Below, piece by piece: positions 7,311 through 16,586 of a DNA stretch of 64,000 nucleotides. The first letter of the stretch is position 1; each line of letters begins with the position of its first letter. This DNA comes from Cytobacillus oceanisediminis 2691. GTDB lineage: Bacteria; Bacillota; Bacilli; Bacillales; Cytobacillaceae. A model generated the notes under the pieces. That model was not told the origin of the DNA. It did no database searches and saw nothing but the letters and a program-made list of their open reading frames with translations. Both the position numbers and the translations under genes were made by a program. The DNA is taken from positions 4,997,501-5,061,500 of the forward strand of contig NZ_CP015506.1 in assembly GCF_000294775.2 (NCBI RefSeq), given 5' to 3'.

Positions 7311-7490
7311 TGCCAAATGATCTAAATATATTTACATTAATCAGTTCGATATAGAAGGCACCTTGCCAGGTAACATAAGGTGATGGTGCCTAAATAACTC
7401 GTAAGATTGGCTCAGACAAGAAATTTCCACCCTCTCATAATTTAAATGTTAGGGTTTTTGGATAAATTTCATTTTAAAGTTTACTAAAAA

Positions 7491-7519
7491 AGTGCCTGCA
7501 TCATATAGATGCAAACACT
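7491..7519 (-). terminator. Probable terminator of pbpC
   Basis: Imperfect hairpin AGTGCCTGCATC...GATGCAAACACT; on the minus strand it is followed by TTTTTTAG, just after the pbpC stop. Confidence 0.6.
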
Positions 7520-7534
7520 TGATTAGTTCCGGCA

Positions 7535-9541
7535 TTAAAAACGCCCTTTATGCTCCTCAAATACCTTCTTCACCTTTTCCACTACTACTTTCGACCCGCC
7601 GCTCTTTTCAACGCCTTCTATCATCATCGCAATAAGCAGCTTCGGAGACTGGGGATTGTATGCAACAAACAGGCCATTTTCCTGCCCCTTTTCGTTTGCA
7701 CTTTTTTTCAGCTCAGCTGTCCCTGTTTTCCCAGCCAAAGGGTAATCTTTCATATAAGCCGGCCGGCCGGTTCCGCTTGGATTCTGGATGACTTTAGCCA
7801 TTGCGGCTGCCACCGTATTCGCAGTTTCTTCGCTCATCACGCCTTCTTTTAGCACCTGGCTTTTTTCCTCTTCTTCCAGAAGAACAGGTTTGATCATGGA
7901 TCCCTTATTGATGAAAGGTGTGTAAGACGCTGCAAGATGAACAATGCTCATTTCCACCTGGCCCTGGCCGTAGCCCGAATCAGCGAGCAGAATCTCTGTG
8001 TCCAGGCCGCCAATCTTGGATGGTTCAAGCGGGAACGCGTATGGAATTTCCTCTTCAAACGCAAATTTCTTGAGCCCTGCTGAAAACTTTTCTTTTCCCA
8101 GCTCCAGGGCTTGCTGGGCAAAATAGATATTATCCGAATACATCATCGCTTTTTCAAAGTTGACCGGCCCGCCGGGGTCTTTAACACGAGTGACTTTATA
8201 GCCACCCCATGAACTGTCTTTTTGCCATTGAAGGCCCTTAACATTAATCGTTTCATCAAGCGTTAATGTTCCTTCTGTCAGTCCGACTGCGCCTGTCAGC
8301 GGCTTCATCACTGAACCTGGCGCATAGGTTTGCTTAAATCGTGTCAGAAGCGGCATGTCCTTATTGCCTTCAATTGCCTTCCACTCATCAGCTGTAAACC
8401 CGAGTGAAGCCTGGTTCGGATCAAAGCTCGGGCTGCTGACGAGCGCCAGCGTATTTCCGGTAATTGGGTCAATTGCTGCTGCGGTTCCCGGCTTTCCTCC
8501 CAGCTCTGTGTAGAGTGACTTCTGCAGGTTCATGTCGATGGTAAGCTGAATAGTTTCACCGTTCTCTACCGGTTTTTCAGAGAGGACCACTTCAGAGCCG
8601 TCCTTCTTTTGGATGCCGATTTTAATTCCGTTCGAACCCTTCAAACGCTCCTCAAGCACCTGTTCGAGTCCTCTTTTCCCAATTATATCAGTACTTGAAT
8701 AGCCTTCACGCTCTTTCATTTCATCAGCTGTAATCGTTCCAACATATCCGATTAGATGGGCTGCTGATTCCCCCATCGGGTAGACTCTGCCTTTGACATC
8801 CTGTTTCAGGACACCTTTTAGTGCGAACACTTTATCTAATGTTGTCCTATCATCCGGGGAAACCTTCTTAATTGGCACAAAGTAACCTGGCTGCACCCAG
8901 CTGGCATTCAAGCTTTTATTAATCTGCTCTTCTGACATTCCCAGGGCTGCTGACAAACCTTTGACAGTCTGCTCCTTCTGATCACCCATTTGTTCTGGTA
9001 CAACACCAATTTCATATAGGGTGCCGTTTAAAGCAAGCGGGTCACCTGTTCGGTCCACAATATCCCCGCGCTGCGCCGGAACAGTTGAATAGCTGATTTT
9101 ATCCTCTGGCCCCAGCTCCGGGAAAATATAAGTCGTATCCCAGGCAACAAACCAATTGTCTTCCTCTTCCTTTTCCTCCTTCACAAGCTTGGCATCATGG
9201 GTAAATTCAATCTTGCCGGCTGCACTGTCCATGCTTGCTGAAAAAGGAAAACTTGCATTTTCTTCTTTTTTGTATTCCTTTTCCATATCCGGCTTGTATG
9301 TTACCTTCAGATTATCTATCTCTAAATCCTTATAAATCTTTTCATAACGGGCTGCAAAGTCCTCTTTGCTGATTGACTGCTTCGCACCCTTTGACAGGTA
9401 TTCGTACATCTTCTCAAACTCTTGCTTATTCCAATGCTCCACATACTGCTTAAAGCGATCCTGCGGCTTAATTTCCTTATTGCACCCGCTCAACGCGGCC
9501 AAAACCAGGACAGCAAAAACAAAAAACAATACCTTTCTCAT
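7535..9541 (-). CDS. pbpC: Penicillin-binding protein 3 (MecA-type class B transpeptidase)
   Basis: A 668-residue lipoprotein, exactly the length of B. subtilis PbpC. The signal peptide ends in lipobox LSGC (Cys20). Next come an NTF2-like MecA N-terminal domain (about 24-140), the PBP dimerisation domain (about 155-320) and the transpeptidase domain (about 350-665) with active-site motifs S410-V-M-K, S469-D-N and K605-T-G. It cross-links septal or lateral peptidoglycan outside the membrane. Related PBP3/PBP2a enzymes have low beta-lactam affinity; whether that holds here cannot be read from sequence alone. It is a single-gene unit. Confidence 0.93.
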   Translation of the reverse strand: MRKVLFFVFAVLVLAALSGCNKEIKPQDRFKQYVEHWNKQEFEKMYEYLSKGAKQSISKEDFAARYEKIYKDLEIDNLKVTYKPDMEKEYKKEENASFPFSASMDSAAGKIEFTHDAKLVKEEKEEEDNWFVAWDTTYIFPELGPEDKISYSTVPAQRGDIVDRTGDPLALNGTLYEIGVVPEQMGDQKEQTVKGLSAALGMSEEQINKSLNASWVQPGYFVPIKKVSPDDRTTLDKVFALKGVLKQDVKGRVYPMGESAAHLIGYVGTITADEMKEREGYSSTDIIGKRGLEQVLEERLKGSNGIKIGIQKKDGSEVVLSEKPVENGETIQLTIDMNLQKSLYTELGGKPGTAAAIDPITGNTLALVSSPSFDPNQASLGFTADEWKAIEGNKDMPLLTRFKQTYAPGSVMKPLTGAVGLTEGTLTLDETINVKGLQWQKDSSWGGYKVTRVKDPGGPVNFEKAMMYSDNIYFAQQALELGKEKFSAGLKKFAFEEEIPYAFPLEPSKIGGLDTEILLADSGYGQGQVEMSIVHLAASYTPFINKGSMIKPVLLEEEEKSQVLKEGVMSEETANTVAAAMAKVIQNPSGTGRPAYMKDYPLAGKTGTAELKKSANEKGQENGLFVAYNPQSPKLLIAMMIEGVEKSGGSKVVVEKVKKVFEEHKGRF

Positions 9542-9612
9542 AACTCACCCTCCCTATTACTATATTATCATTTAATTGGAGAAATTTCCTAGCGGCAGTT
9601 ACCACCTAAATT

Positions 9613-9636
9613 TTGCCGAATGTGAACTTTGCAAAT
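9613..9636 (+). repeat. Solo copy of the phased-array leader
   Basis: The 24 bases starting TTGCCGAATGTGAAC match the start of the TGCAAATA array at 53501-53524 with one mismatch. Only one TGCAAAT unit follows here. As in the full arrays, it lies between the 5' end of one minus-strand gene and the terminator of the next. Confidence 0.6.
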
Positions 9637-9681
9637 TTAGATTGTCACTTGAGAGTTATACATCGTCTATCAAATAAAAAT

Positions 9682-9709
9682 GGATGCAAACGATATAGGT
9701 TCGCATCCT
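9682..9709 (-). terminator. Terminator of the long sigma-54 operon
   Basis: GGATGCAAAC pairs with GTTCGCATCC with one mismatch around a 7-base loop; on the minus strand it is followed by ATTTTTATTTG. It lies just past the permease stop codon. Confidence 0.8.
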
Positions 9710-9732
9710 TCTATTAATTTAACCAAATTTTT

Positions 9733-11079
9733 TCAAAACCAATTCAGTATATAAACATACAAAAAGGCCATCCCTGTAACAGAGATAAAGTATACACCAT
9801 TCCATCTGAATGCAACGGTCAGCCCGTTTTTTTGAACACATTGGCTGATGATGATATTCAGGGCGTTAAGTGGTGAAATGGAAGAAGAAAGCATCCAGGT
9901 GAAAATGCACATAAATGCCACACTGACTACCGTAATACCAGGCATTTCGGCAAAGTTCAGCGAGGTTAGGATCAGCGGAATGACGATAATTTGATGGACT
10001 CCAAGAAAGGCCATTAACGTAACAAACAGGATGATGAACGAGAACAAAGTTCCGATAGACTGCTGTGCTGACCATTGCATGGACTTCTCCAGCAGCTGTT
10101 TTACAGGTGTGTGTGAAACAGCGTTGCCAAAAAGACCCGCGCTTAGAAAAAGGCAAATTTCCATCCTCTGTGCCAGTATCTTGCTCTTATAGAGGGAAAC
10201 TTCTTCCTTTACGGCCTTTTTTTGCTTCCGCAGGACCATCCAGCCTGCCGGCACAATGAAACAGACCATGCTTACCAGCAATAGCATTGATTTGTGGGAA
10301 ACCTGCTCCATGACAATCAAGAGGAGCACCAGGCCAAGTACAAAGCCGGCCAGCGTGTACAAATCCTTTTTTCTGCCTTTATCAGCTGCCGCGTCTCCAG
10401 TTTCCTCCTCAAGTGCAGCTGCCGTCTCCACAGCTCCAGCCGGTCGGAACAGAATCATTCCTGCTGCCATCTGCAATATGGCAAAAACCACACCAAACGC
10501 TACATAAGAAAGATACGTGATCTCTAAATAAAACAAAACAATTCCTACTGAAGCAAAGAATGGCGACCAAATAACAGCCGGTGTAAATCCTACATAGTAC
10601 GACCTTGATAATAACTTGGATGGAATTTTGATGTTTTCCACAAAGCCGTGTACAATCCTTAAGGCCCCCATGTTCAATATAGGAGCCAGAGTCAGCATAA
10701 ATGAGCTTATGCCATAAAAAGTATGGGCAGGGCTGTTTTTCAGTTCATTTAAATAAGTTATAACTGTATCAATAATTCCTTCCCTTCTTAAGGGAATGGA
10801 CAGAAGCGGAGCCAGAATGAGAATGGCCAACAGGGCCATATTCTGAGTGATGCCCTCGATCAGCAGCAGGCCCCTATCCCCGACTGCATAATGAATGAAA
10901 ATCCCCGCAGAGAATAGGCCCAGTGTAAATATCCTGCCCTTCCTATCCAATAACGGCACCATGGTGAAAAAGACCGCTGCAGCCGCCATATTAAAAATAA
11001 AGCTAATGTACATATTCGGCACAAATGCCTCAAGAATATAAAGAAAACACATGCTTAATACGAGAGAAAACCGTATCAT
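9733..11079 (-). CDS. Putative organic-anion permease, about 12 helices
   Basis: A 448-residue integral membrane protein with evenly spaced hydrophobic segments, a central polar loop (about residues 218-240) and a re-entrant-like segment (SSSISPLNALNII), features of the ion-transporter superfamily (DASS/CitM-like). It is the last gene of the 15-gene operon that begins with the sigma-54 activator, starting 17 bases after the dehydrogenase gene upstream. A second transporter besides the TRAP system suggests import of a related acid or export of a product. The exact family and substrate are not resolved. Confidence 0.55.
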   Translation of the reverse strand: MIRFSLVLSMCFLYILEAFVPNMYISFIFNMAAAAVFFTMVPLLDRKGRIFTLGLFSAGIFIHYAVGDRGLLLIEGITQNMALLAILILAPLLSIPLRREGIIDTVITYLNELKNSPAHTFYGISSFMLTLAPILNMGALRIVHGFVENIKIPSKLLSRSYYVGFTPAVIWSPFFASVGIVLFYLEITYLSYVAFGVVFAILQMAAGMILFRPAGAVETAAALEEETGDAAADKGRKKDLYTLAGFVLGLVLLLIVMEQVSHKSMLLLVSMVCFIVPAGWMVLRKQKKAVKEEVSLYKSKILAQRMEICLFLSAGLFGNAVSHTPVKQLLEKSMQWSAQQSIGTLFSFIILFVTLMAFLGVHQIIVIPLILTSLNFAEMPGITVVSVAFMCIFTWMLSSSISPLNALNIIISQCVQKNGLTVAFRWNGVYFISVTGMAFLYVYILNWF

Positions 11080-11096
11080 AGGAACCCTTCTCTCTA

Positions 11097-12203
11097 TTAT
11101 TTAACTCCACTGGAAGGACTTTTAACCTTAGCCGGAGCATAACTGCTTAAAAGCTCCATAAACTCATTGCCAAGCTGATCCGTTGAAGCTTTTCCGCCCA
11201 GATCCGGAGTTAGTGAACTCTTATGCTGAAGCAGGTCTTTCATCGTTTTCAGGATGGCGCTTCCCCAGGCCGGTTCTCCAAAATGATCCATCATCTGGCT
11301 GACGGACCAGATGGCAGCCAGCGGGTTGGCAAGACCTTTCCCGGCAATGTCCGGTGCGGATCCGTGAATAGGCTCGAACATGGATGGAAACTCCCTTTCA
11401 GGATTGATATTCGCTCCCGCAGCCAGCCCGAGTCCCCCTGTAATCGCAGCCCCCAGATCGGTTAGAATGTCCCCGAATAAATTGGAGGTAACGACAATCT
11501 CAAATCTTTCCGGCTGCAGAACAAAGTAGAGGCTTGCAGCATCCACCAAATAGGAGTAAGTTTTGACATCCGGATATTCTTTCCCCACTTCATCAAATAC
11601 CTCATCCCAGAACACCATGGAGTAATTCAGTGCATTTGCTTTACTGATGCTTGTTAATGTCTTTTTCTGTTTGCGGGCTTCTTCATATGCATAGCGAATA
11701 ATGCGTTCTGTTCCTTTCCTTGAAAACACACCGGTCTGCAGGACTACCTCCTCAGGCTTTCCTTTGAAGAGCCAATCCCCTGCTCCAGCATACTCACCTT
11801 CACTATTCTCCCTGATAACCAAAAAGTCGATCTCTTTTTCCCCTTTGTTTTTTAGCGGTGTCAGCTCCGGATGCAGAAGTTTAATTGGGCGAATGTTTAC
11901 ATACTGATCAAATTCCTTCCGGATCTTCAGGAGCAGGTCCCACAGTGAAATATGGTCAGGCACACCAGGATAGCCTACTGCCCCCAAATAGATGGCATCG
12001 AATCCCTTTAATTGTTCGATTCCATCATCAGCCATCATCTTTCCTTTATCCAAATAATATTGGCAGCCCCATGGGAACTCTGTAAAAGAAAAGGATAAAC
12101 CGAGATCAAGTTCCTCTATTTTTTTTAATACTTTTACTCCTTCTGCCACCACCTCCGGGCCTATTCCATCTCCAGGGATCAGTGCAATATTCCAATGCTT
12201 CAT
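11097..12203 (-). CDS. Tartrate/D-malate-type NAD-dependent oxidative decarboxylase
   Basis: A 368-residue member of the isopropylmalate/isocitrate/tartrate dehydrogenase family. It begins ALIPGDGIGPEV, carries the substrate/metal-binding segment TSNLFGDILTDLGAAITGG and the NAD-binding segment PIHGSAPDIAGKG. The sequence resembles the TtuC/DmlA/YcsA group (tartrate or D-malate dehydrogenase) more than LeuB, because no leu genes are near. Likely reaction: oxidation and decarboxylation of a 2-hydroxy dicarboxylate. Its place in a catabolic operon suggests it handles a (methyl)malate-type intermediate; that is inference. Confidence 0.8.
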   Translation of the reverse strand: MKHWNIALIPGDGIGPEVVAEGVKVLKKIEELDLGLSFSFTEFPWGCQYYLDKGKMMADDGIEQLKGFDAIYLGAVGYPGVPDHISLWDLLLKIRKEFDQYVNIRPIKLLHPELTPLKNKGEKEIDFLVIRENSEGEYAGAGDWLFKGKPEEVVLQTGVFSRKGTERIIRYAYEEARKQKKTLTSISKANALNYSMVFWDEVFDEVGKEYPDVKTYSYLVDAASLYFVLQPERFEIVVTSNLFGDILTDLGAAITGGLGLAAGANINPEREFPSMFEPIHGSAPDIAGKGLANPLAAIWSVSQMMDHFGEPAWGSAILKTMKDLLQHKSSLTPDLGGKASTDQLGNEFMELLSSYAPAKVKSPSSGVK

Positions 12204-12214
12204 ATCATAACCTC

Positions 12215-12976
12215 CTATGCTTTTGGGCCTCCGGCAACATATAAGACCTGACCGCTAATAAATGAGGATGCGGGACTGGCAAAAAAGCTTGCCGCCTGTG
12301 CGATATCCTCTGGAGATCCTGCTCTATTTACCGGAATTTGCTTTACTTTGGATTCAATTAATTCCTGAAAGGAAATGCCAAGCTGTTCTGCGACTGCTTT
12401 TGTCATTTCTGTCTTAATAAACCCAGGTGCAATGGCATTAACGGTAATATTGTATTTTCCCAGTTCAATAGCCAGTGTTTTCGTAAATCCCTGGATCCCT
12501 GCTTTTGCCGCTGCGTAATTGGCCTGCCCCCTGCTTCCCAGAGCTGATACGGAAGATAGATTGATGATTCTTCCATATTTGTTCTGAACCATTAATTTCT
12601 GGGCATATTTACTGCAGAGGAAAGTTCCCTTCAAGTGAACATTCATGACACTGTCCCAATCATCGGCATTCATCTTAAATAACAGGTTATCCCGGATGAT
12701 CCCGGCATTATTGACTAAAATGTCCGCCCTTCCATGCCTTTCCTCTATATAGGAAAAAAGCCTTTCCACTTCCTGTTCATTGGTGATATCAGCCTTGAGC
12801 ATTTCTGCATCAAAGCCTTTTTCCAGCAGTTCATGTCGGGTATCAGCTAAGGCTTCTTCATTAATGTCGACTAAATAGACATATGCACCTTCCGAGGCCA
12901 GTCTTCTGGATATTTCCTTTCCTATCCCCCTGCTTGCGCCAGTAACAACAGCCACCTGGTTTTCTTGATTAAACAA
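12215..12976 (-). CDS. FabG-like short-chain dehydrogenase
   Basis: A 253-residue SDR with cofactor motif TGASRGIG, NNAG, catalytic Ser (SSVSALG) and YxxxK (YAAAK). The C-terminus (SGQVLYVAGGPKA) is typical of acetoacetyl-CoA/3-oxoacyl reductases. Start TTG at 12976 follows TAGGAGCG. In this operon it probably interconverts a 3-hydroxyacyl and 3-oxoacyl intermediate rather than serving fatty-acid synthesis. Confidence 0.8.
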   Translation of the reverse strand: MFNQENQVAVVTGASRGIGKEISRRLASEGAYVYLVDINEEALADTRHELLEKGFDAEMLKADITNEQEVERLFSYIEERHGRADILVNNAGIIRDNLLFKMNADDWDSVMNVHLKGTFLCSKYAQKLMVQNKYGRIINLSSVSALGSRGQANYAAAKAGIQGFTKTLAIELGKYNITVNAIAPGFIKTEMTKAVAEQLGISFQELIESKVKQIPVNRAGSPEDIAQAASFFASPASSFISGQVLYVAGGPKA

Positions 12977-12987
12977 TGACTTCGCTC

Positions 12988-13950
12988 CTATCTATTCAAA
13001 TTCCTGTACAAACATTCAAGCTGCTGTTCGTATTCCTGCACAATATCCTTGATAATCTCTTCTGTCTTTTTTATTTCATCTATTAATCCGATGGTCTGCC
13101 CTAATGAGATGACACCGGAATGTTCATTGCCATTTTTAATTAATTCCATATAGGCTTCTCCGCTTATATATGGAAAGATCTCCTCTAAAACTGCTCCGTC
13201 TTCTTCCTTTTTCAGCAGCTCCAGCGCACGGTCTGTTTTCATCACTCTCATGGCTTTCCCGATTGATTTTTTCACAAGCACGGTATCTGTTTCCTGAAGC
13301 TTTATCAATTTGTCTTTGATCGACTCATGGAGTGCTGTTTCCCTGGAAGCCAAAAACCTTGTTCCCATCTGCACACCTTGTGCCCCTAAAGCAAAAGCAG
13401 CAAGAGCAGATTTTCCTGTTGAAAACCCTCCTGCTGCAATGACAGGTATCGAAAGCTCCTTTACAGCCTTTTGAATCAAGGTAAGGCTGGTTACATCCTC
13501 TTTGCCCGGATGGCCCCCGCACTCATATCCAACCACGACCACTGCGTCGCAGCCAATCGATTCTGCTTTTTTGGCAAATCTTACTGAAGGCACGACATGA
13601 ACGACTTTTATTCCGTTTGCTTTAAGGCTCTCCATATACTTCTCGGGGTTATTTCCTGAGGTGAAAACAACGGGAACACGGGCTTCGATTGCCCCTTCCA
13701 CATATTCATCCATTGGCTTGCGGATTCCAAGAGCGATATTTACACCAAATGGTTTGGAGGTGAGCTTTCTTGCCGACTCAATATCCTCCAGCATTTCTTC
13801 CTTGGACGAAAAGCTTCCAGCTGTTATCAGGCCGAGTCCGCCTGCATTCGATACGGCGGACACAAGCGGGGATGTTCCAAGTCCTTGAAGCCCCCCCTGG
13901 ATAATGGGATAGCGGATGTTAAACATCTCTGTAATAGCTGTGTGCATCAT
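12988..13950 (-). CDS. Nitronate monooxygenase/FabK-like FMN enzyme
   Basis: A 320-residue TIM-barrel flavoprotein of the NMO/FabK group: N-terminal RYPIIQGGLQGLGT, FMN-binding segments PVIAAGGFSTG and GAQGVQMGTRF. It could oxidise nitronates or act as an enoyl-thioester reductase; the family cannot be split reliably from sequence alone. It starts with an ATGA overlap with the thioesterase gene, so it is translationally coupled in the acid-catabolic operon. Confidence 0.75.
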   Translation of the reverse strand: MMHTAITEMFNIRYPIIQGGLQGLGTSPLVSAVSNAGGLGLITAGSFSSKEEMLEDIESARKLTSKPFGVNIALGIRKPMDEYVEGAIEARVPVVFTSGNNPEKYMESLKANGIKVVHVVPSVRFAKKAESIGCDAVVVVGYECGGHPGKEDVTSLTLIQKAVKELSIPVIAAGGFSTGKSALAAFALGAQGVQMGTRFLASRETALHESIKDKLIKLQETDTVLVKKSIGKAMRVMKTDRALELLKKEEDGAVLEEIFPYISGEAYMELIKNGNEHSGVISLGQTIGLIDEIKKTEEIIKDIVQEYEQQLECLYRNLNR

Positions 13951-14360
13951 CCCTTTTCACCTTTTGATAGCTTAAAGGTTCCGGTGCAATGTCCAATCAG
14001 TTCACCGTCTTCATTCTTTAGCCTGCCTTCAATCAATACCGTGCTGCGATTTTGATGAACAATCTCTGCCTCGGAGTAAACCGTACCGTCCATCACAGAC
14101 TTAAGATATTGAATGTTTAGATGGAGTGTCGCAACCTCATCATATCCCAGAGACCTGCCTGCCATGCCCATTGCTGTATCCAGTATGGATGCATAGATGC
14201 CGCCGTGGACAGAATTTCTTACATTTATGAACTCCTTCTGGAGGGGAAGGGCTAATAGAACATGCCCTTCTCTTAATTCCCTTAATTCCAATCCGATAAA
14301 GTTCCAGAATGGGCTGCTTTCAAAATCTGTTATGACTTTCTTCAAATGTTCTGGTGTCAT
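13947..14360 (-). CDS. PaaI-type hotdog thioesterase
   Basis: A 137-residue hotdog-fold protein with the family pattern HGGIYASILDTAMG (HGG and Asp at the expected place). PaaI-like enzymes hydrolyse acyl-CoA thioesters and rescue stalled CoA intermediates. ATGA overlaps at both ends couple it to the hydroxyacid dehydrogenase upstream and the FMN enzyme downstream. Confidence 0.85.
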   Translation of the reverse strand: MTPEHLKKVITDFESSPFWNFIGLELRELREGHVLLALPLQKEFINVRNSVHGGIYASILDTAMGMAGRSLGYDEVATLHLNIQYLKSVMDGTVYSEAEIVHQNRSTVLIEGRLKNEDGELIGHCTGTFKLSKGEKG

Positions 14361-15367
14361 GAAAATAACCCCTTCCCTGCTTCGGTCAGTTCAACTCGAT
14401 TGGCTATTACAGAAAGCTTTTGACCTTGAATGGCACGAATTAAGTTCTCTGCAATCAGCATGGAGGTTTTCCTTGCCGCCTCAAGACTGATTCCGCCAAT
14501 GTGCGGACTCACGGTTACTTGTTTAAGCTGAAAAAACGGGTGATCAGAAGGCGGCGGCTCATCTGCAAAAACATCGATCCCTGCACCCAGAATTCGATTC
14601 TGTTTCAATGCTTCTGCCAAATCTTCCTCGTTGATCACGCCGCCCCTGGCAGTGTTTATCAGTACAGCCCTTTCTTTCATAAGCGACAGTAATTGATAAT
14701 CTACTAGTTTGTCTGTTTCTATGGTTAATGGAATATGTAAGCTTACAACATCACTTTTAGTAAAAACATTTTCTATAGACGTAGTTAGTTCCACTCCTAT
14801 TCGGTCAGCCGCTTGCTGTTTTTCTGCATTGACTGTTCTGACATACGCCATAGCTTTCATGCCGAAGCCCTGGACTAAAATCCTGGCCGCTTTTTGCGCT
14901 ATACTCCCAAAGCCAACAAGCCCCAGCTGCTTTCCTTCCAATTCAAGTGTAATATCCCCATCCCTTGACTGAAAGTTCCCACTCCTGGTTTCCCTGTCAA
15001 AATAAGCCGTTTTTTTCATCACCGCTAAAAGCAGGCTCACTGCATGTTCTGCCGTGGCGGTACTGTTGAGCTTTGGTGCATGCAAAACGGGTATTCCCTT
15101 TTTCGTTGCATATCCGACATCAATATTATCAAGTCCGACTCCCGCACCCGAAATGGCCTTTACCTGCCGGCAGCAGTCCAGAATGGCCGGAGTGATCCTT
15201 GCCGGAGCCCGAAGGATGATTCCGTCGACATGATGAATCTGGAGGTAATCAGATATCTCCTGTTCGTTAAATTCGGTAAACTTCTTCACATCAGCATGTT
15301 TGTTCAGCAGATTCTCCCCATCCGCATGATACATGGGGAGAATCTGAACAATATGAGGCCTGTTCAT
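14357..15367 (-). CDS. D-2-hydroxyacid dehydrogenase (NAD)
   Basis: About 336 residues with the NAD-binding motif VGFGSIAQKA, the RGGVINEEDL segment bearing the substrate-binding Arg, and catalytic His in SPHIGGIS. This is the D-isomer-specific 2-hydroxyacid dehydrogenase family (SerA/VanH-like) without the C-terminal ACT domain of SerA. The ATG at 15367 fits the RBS GGAAG better than the GTG one codon before. It likely links a 2-hydroxy acid with its 2-oxo acid in this operon. Confidence 0.85.
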   Translation of the reverse strand: MNRPHIVQILPMYHADGENLLNKHADVKKFTEFNEQEISDYLQIHHVDGIILRAPARITPAILDCCRQVKAISGAGVGLDNIDVGYATKKGIPVLHAPKLNSTATAEHAVSLLLAVMKKTAYFDRETRSGNFQSRDGDITLELEGKQLGLVGFGSIAQKAARILVQGFGMKAMAYVRTVNAEKQQAADRIGVELTTSIENVFTKSDVVSLHIPLTIETDKLVDYQLLSLMKERAVLINTARGGVINEEDLAEALKQNRILGAGIDVFADEPPPSDHPFFQLKQVTVSPHIGGISLEAARKTSMLIAENLIRAIQGQKLSVIANRVELTEAGKGLFS

Positions 15368-15392
15368 CACAACACTTCCTTCATGAATATTA

Positions 15393-16583
15393 TTAAACTT
15401 GAAGGTTTTCGATTATGGTGGTAATTCCCTGTCCGCCGCCAATACATAGAGTGACCAGTCCATATTTTTCGCCTCTAAGTTCCATCTCGTGCAGCAGCTT
15501 TGTCATCAAAATCGCTCCTGTAGCCCCTATCGGATGGCCTAAAGCAATGGCACCGCCGTTTACATTCACCTTATTCATATCCATTCCGGATTCACGGATG
15601 ACTGAAAGTGCCTGAGCTGCAAATGCTTCATTCAGCTCAATCAATCCAATGTCATCCATCGATAAACCACATTGCTTTAACGCTTTAAATGTGGAGGTGA
15701 CAGGACCAATCCCCATAATCTCAGGAGATACTCCGCTCACAGCCTGGGCAATGATTTTCGCTTTTGGTCTTAAGCTATATTCATTGACCTTTGCTTCATT
15801 CATCATCAAAATGACGGAAGCACCGTCATTGCGGCCGCTGGCATTTCCTGCTGTCACGGTTCCATTTTCCTTAAAAACCGCCTTAAGCTTAGAGAGCTTC
15901 TCAATATTTGTACTGCGCGGATGCTCATCCACACTAAAAAGCTTTGTTTCTCTTTTTTGCTTATATTCAACCGGGATGATTTCCTTTTCGAAACGGCCAG
16001 ATTCAATGGCAGCATGCGCAAGCTCCTGGCTGCGAAGCGCAAATTCATCCTGTTCTTCCCTTGAAATAGCATACTTTTCTGCCAGATTTTCAGCGGTTAA
16101 TCCCATTGTCAGGTTTCCGTATTTTTCGATTGGCTGGGAACAAGGCTGGCTTTCGGTATTCGGGTCCAGAATTTGTGCATTTCCGGCCTGGAAGCCATAA
16201 CGGGCGTTCCGGATATAGTAAGGCGCTGTGCTCATGCTTTCAGCTCCTCCCGCCACGACTACATCAGAATAGCCGAGCCTGATTTGCATATCCGCATTAT
16301 TGATGGCCTGAAGACCGGATCCGCATTGGCGGTGAACTGTATAGCCTGTAACCTCAATAGGCAGCTCCGCTCTTAAGGCGGCCAGACGTGCAAGATTGGA
16401 TGTATCCGCACTTTGCTTAGCCTGGCCAAGAATCACCTCATCCACTTGTACATCCCTATGAGAGCGGTTTAATACTTCCCGAATGACCTTCTCTGCAAGA
16501 TGATCTACTGGGACGTCTTTTATCGTTCCTCCCATTCTGCCAATAGCTGTCCGGACAGATTCCACAATATAGGGCTGATTCAT
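15393..16583 (-). CDS. Acetyl-CoA acetyltransferase (thiolase)
   Basis: A 396-residue thiolase with nucleophilic Cys in VHRQCGSGLQAI, the GHPIGATGA histidine loop and the C-terminal CIGGGQG cysteine. It performs thiolytic cleavage of a 3-oxoacyl-CoA, the last step of the beta-oxidation set encoded just upstream. It follows the acyl-CoA dehydrogenase gene by 3 bases. Confidence 0.92.
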   Translation of the reverse strand: MNQPYIVESVRTAIGRMGGTIKDVPVDHLAEKVIREVLNRSHRDVQVDEVILGQAKQSADTSNLARLAALRAELPIEVTGYTVHRQCGSGLQAINNADMQIRLGYSDVVVAGGAESMSTAPYYIRNARYGFQAGNAQILDPNTESQPCSQPIEKYGNLTMGLTAENLAEKYAISREEQDEFALRSQELAHAAIESGRFEKEIIPVEYKQKRETKLFSVDEHPRSTNIEKLSKLKAVFKENGTVTAGNASGRNDGASVILMMNEAKVNEYSLRPKAKIIAQAVSGVSPEIMGIGPVTSTFKALKQCGLSMDDIGLIELNEAFAAQALSVIRESGMDMNKVNVNGGAIALGHPIGATGAILMTKLLHEMELRGEKYGLVTLCIGGGQGITTIIENLQV

Positions 16584-16586
16584 GCC

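Noticed and set aside
15649-16200. 183-codon plus-strand ORF
   Set aside because: Antisense shadow of the thiolase gene.
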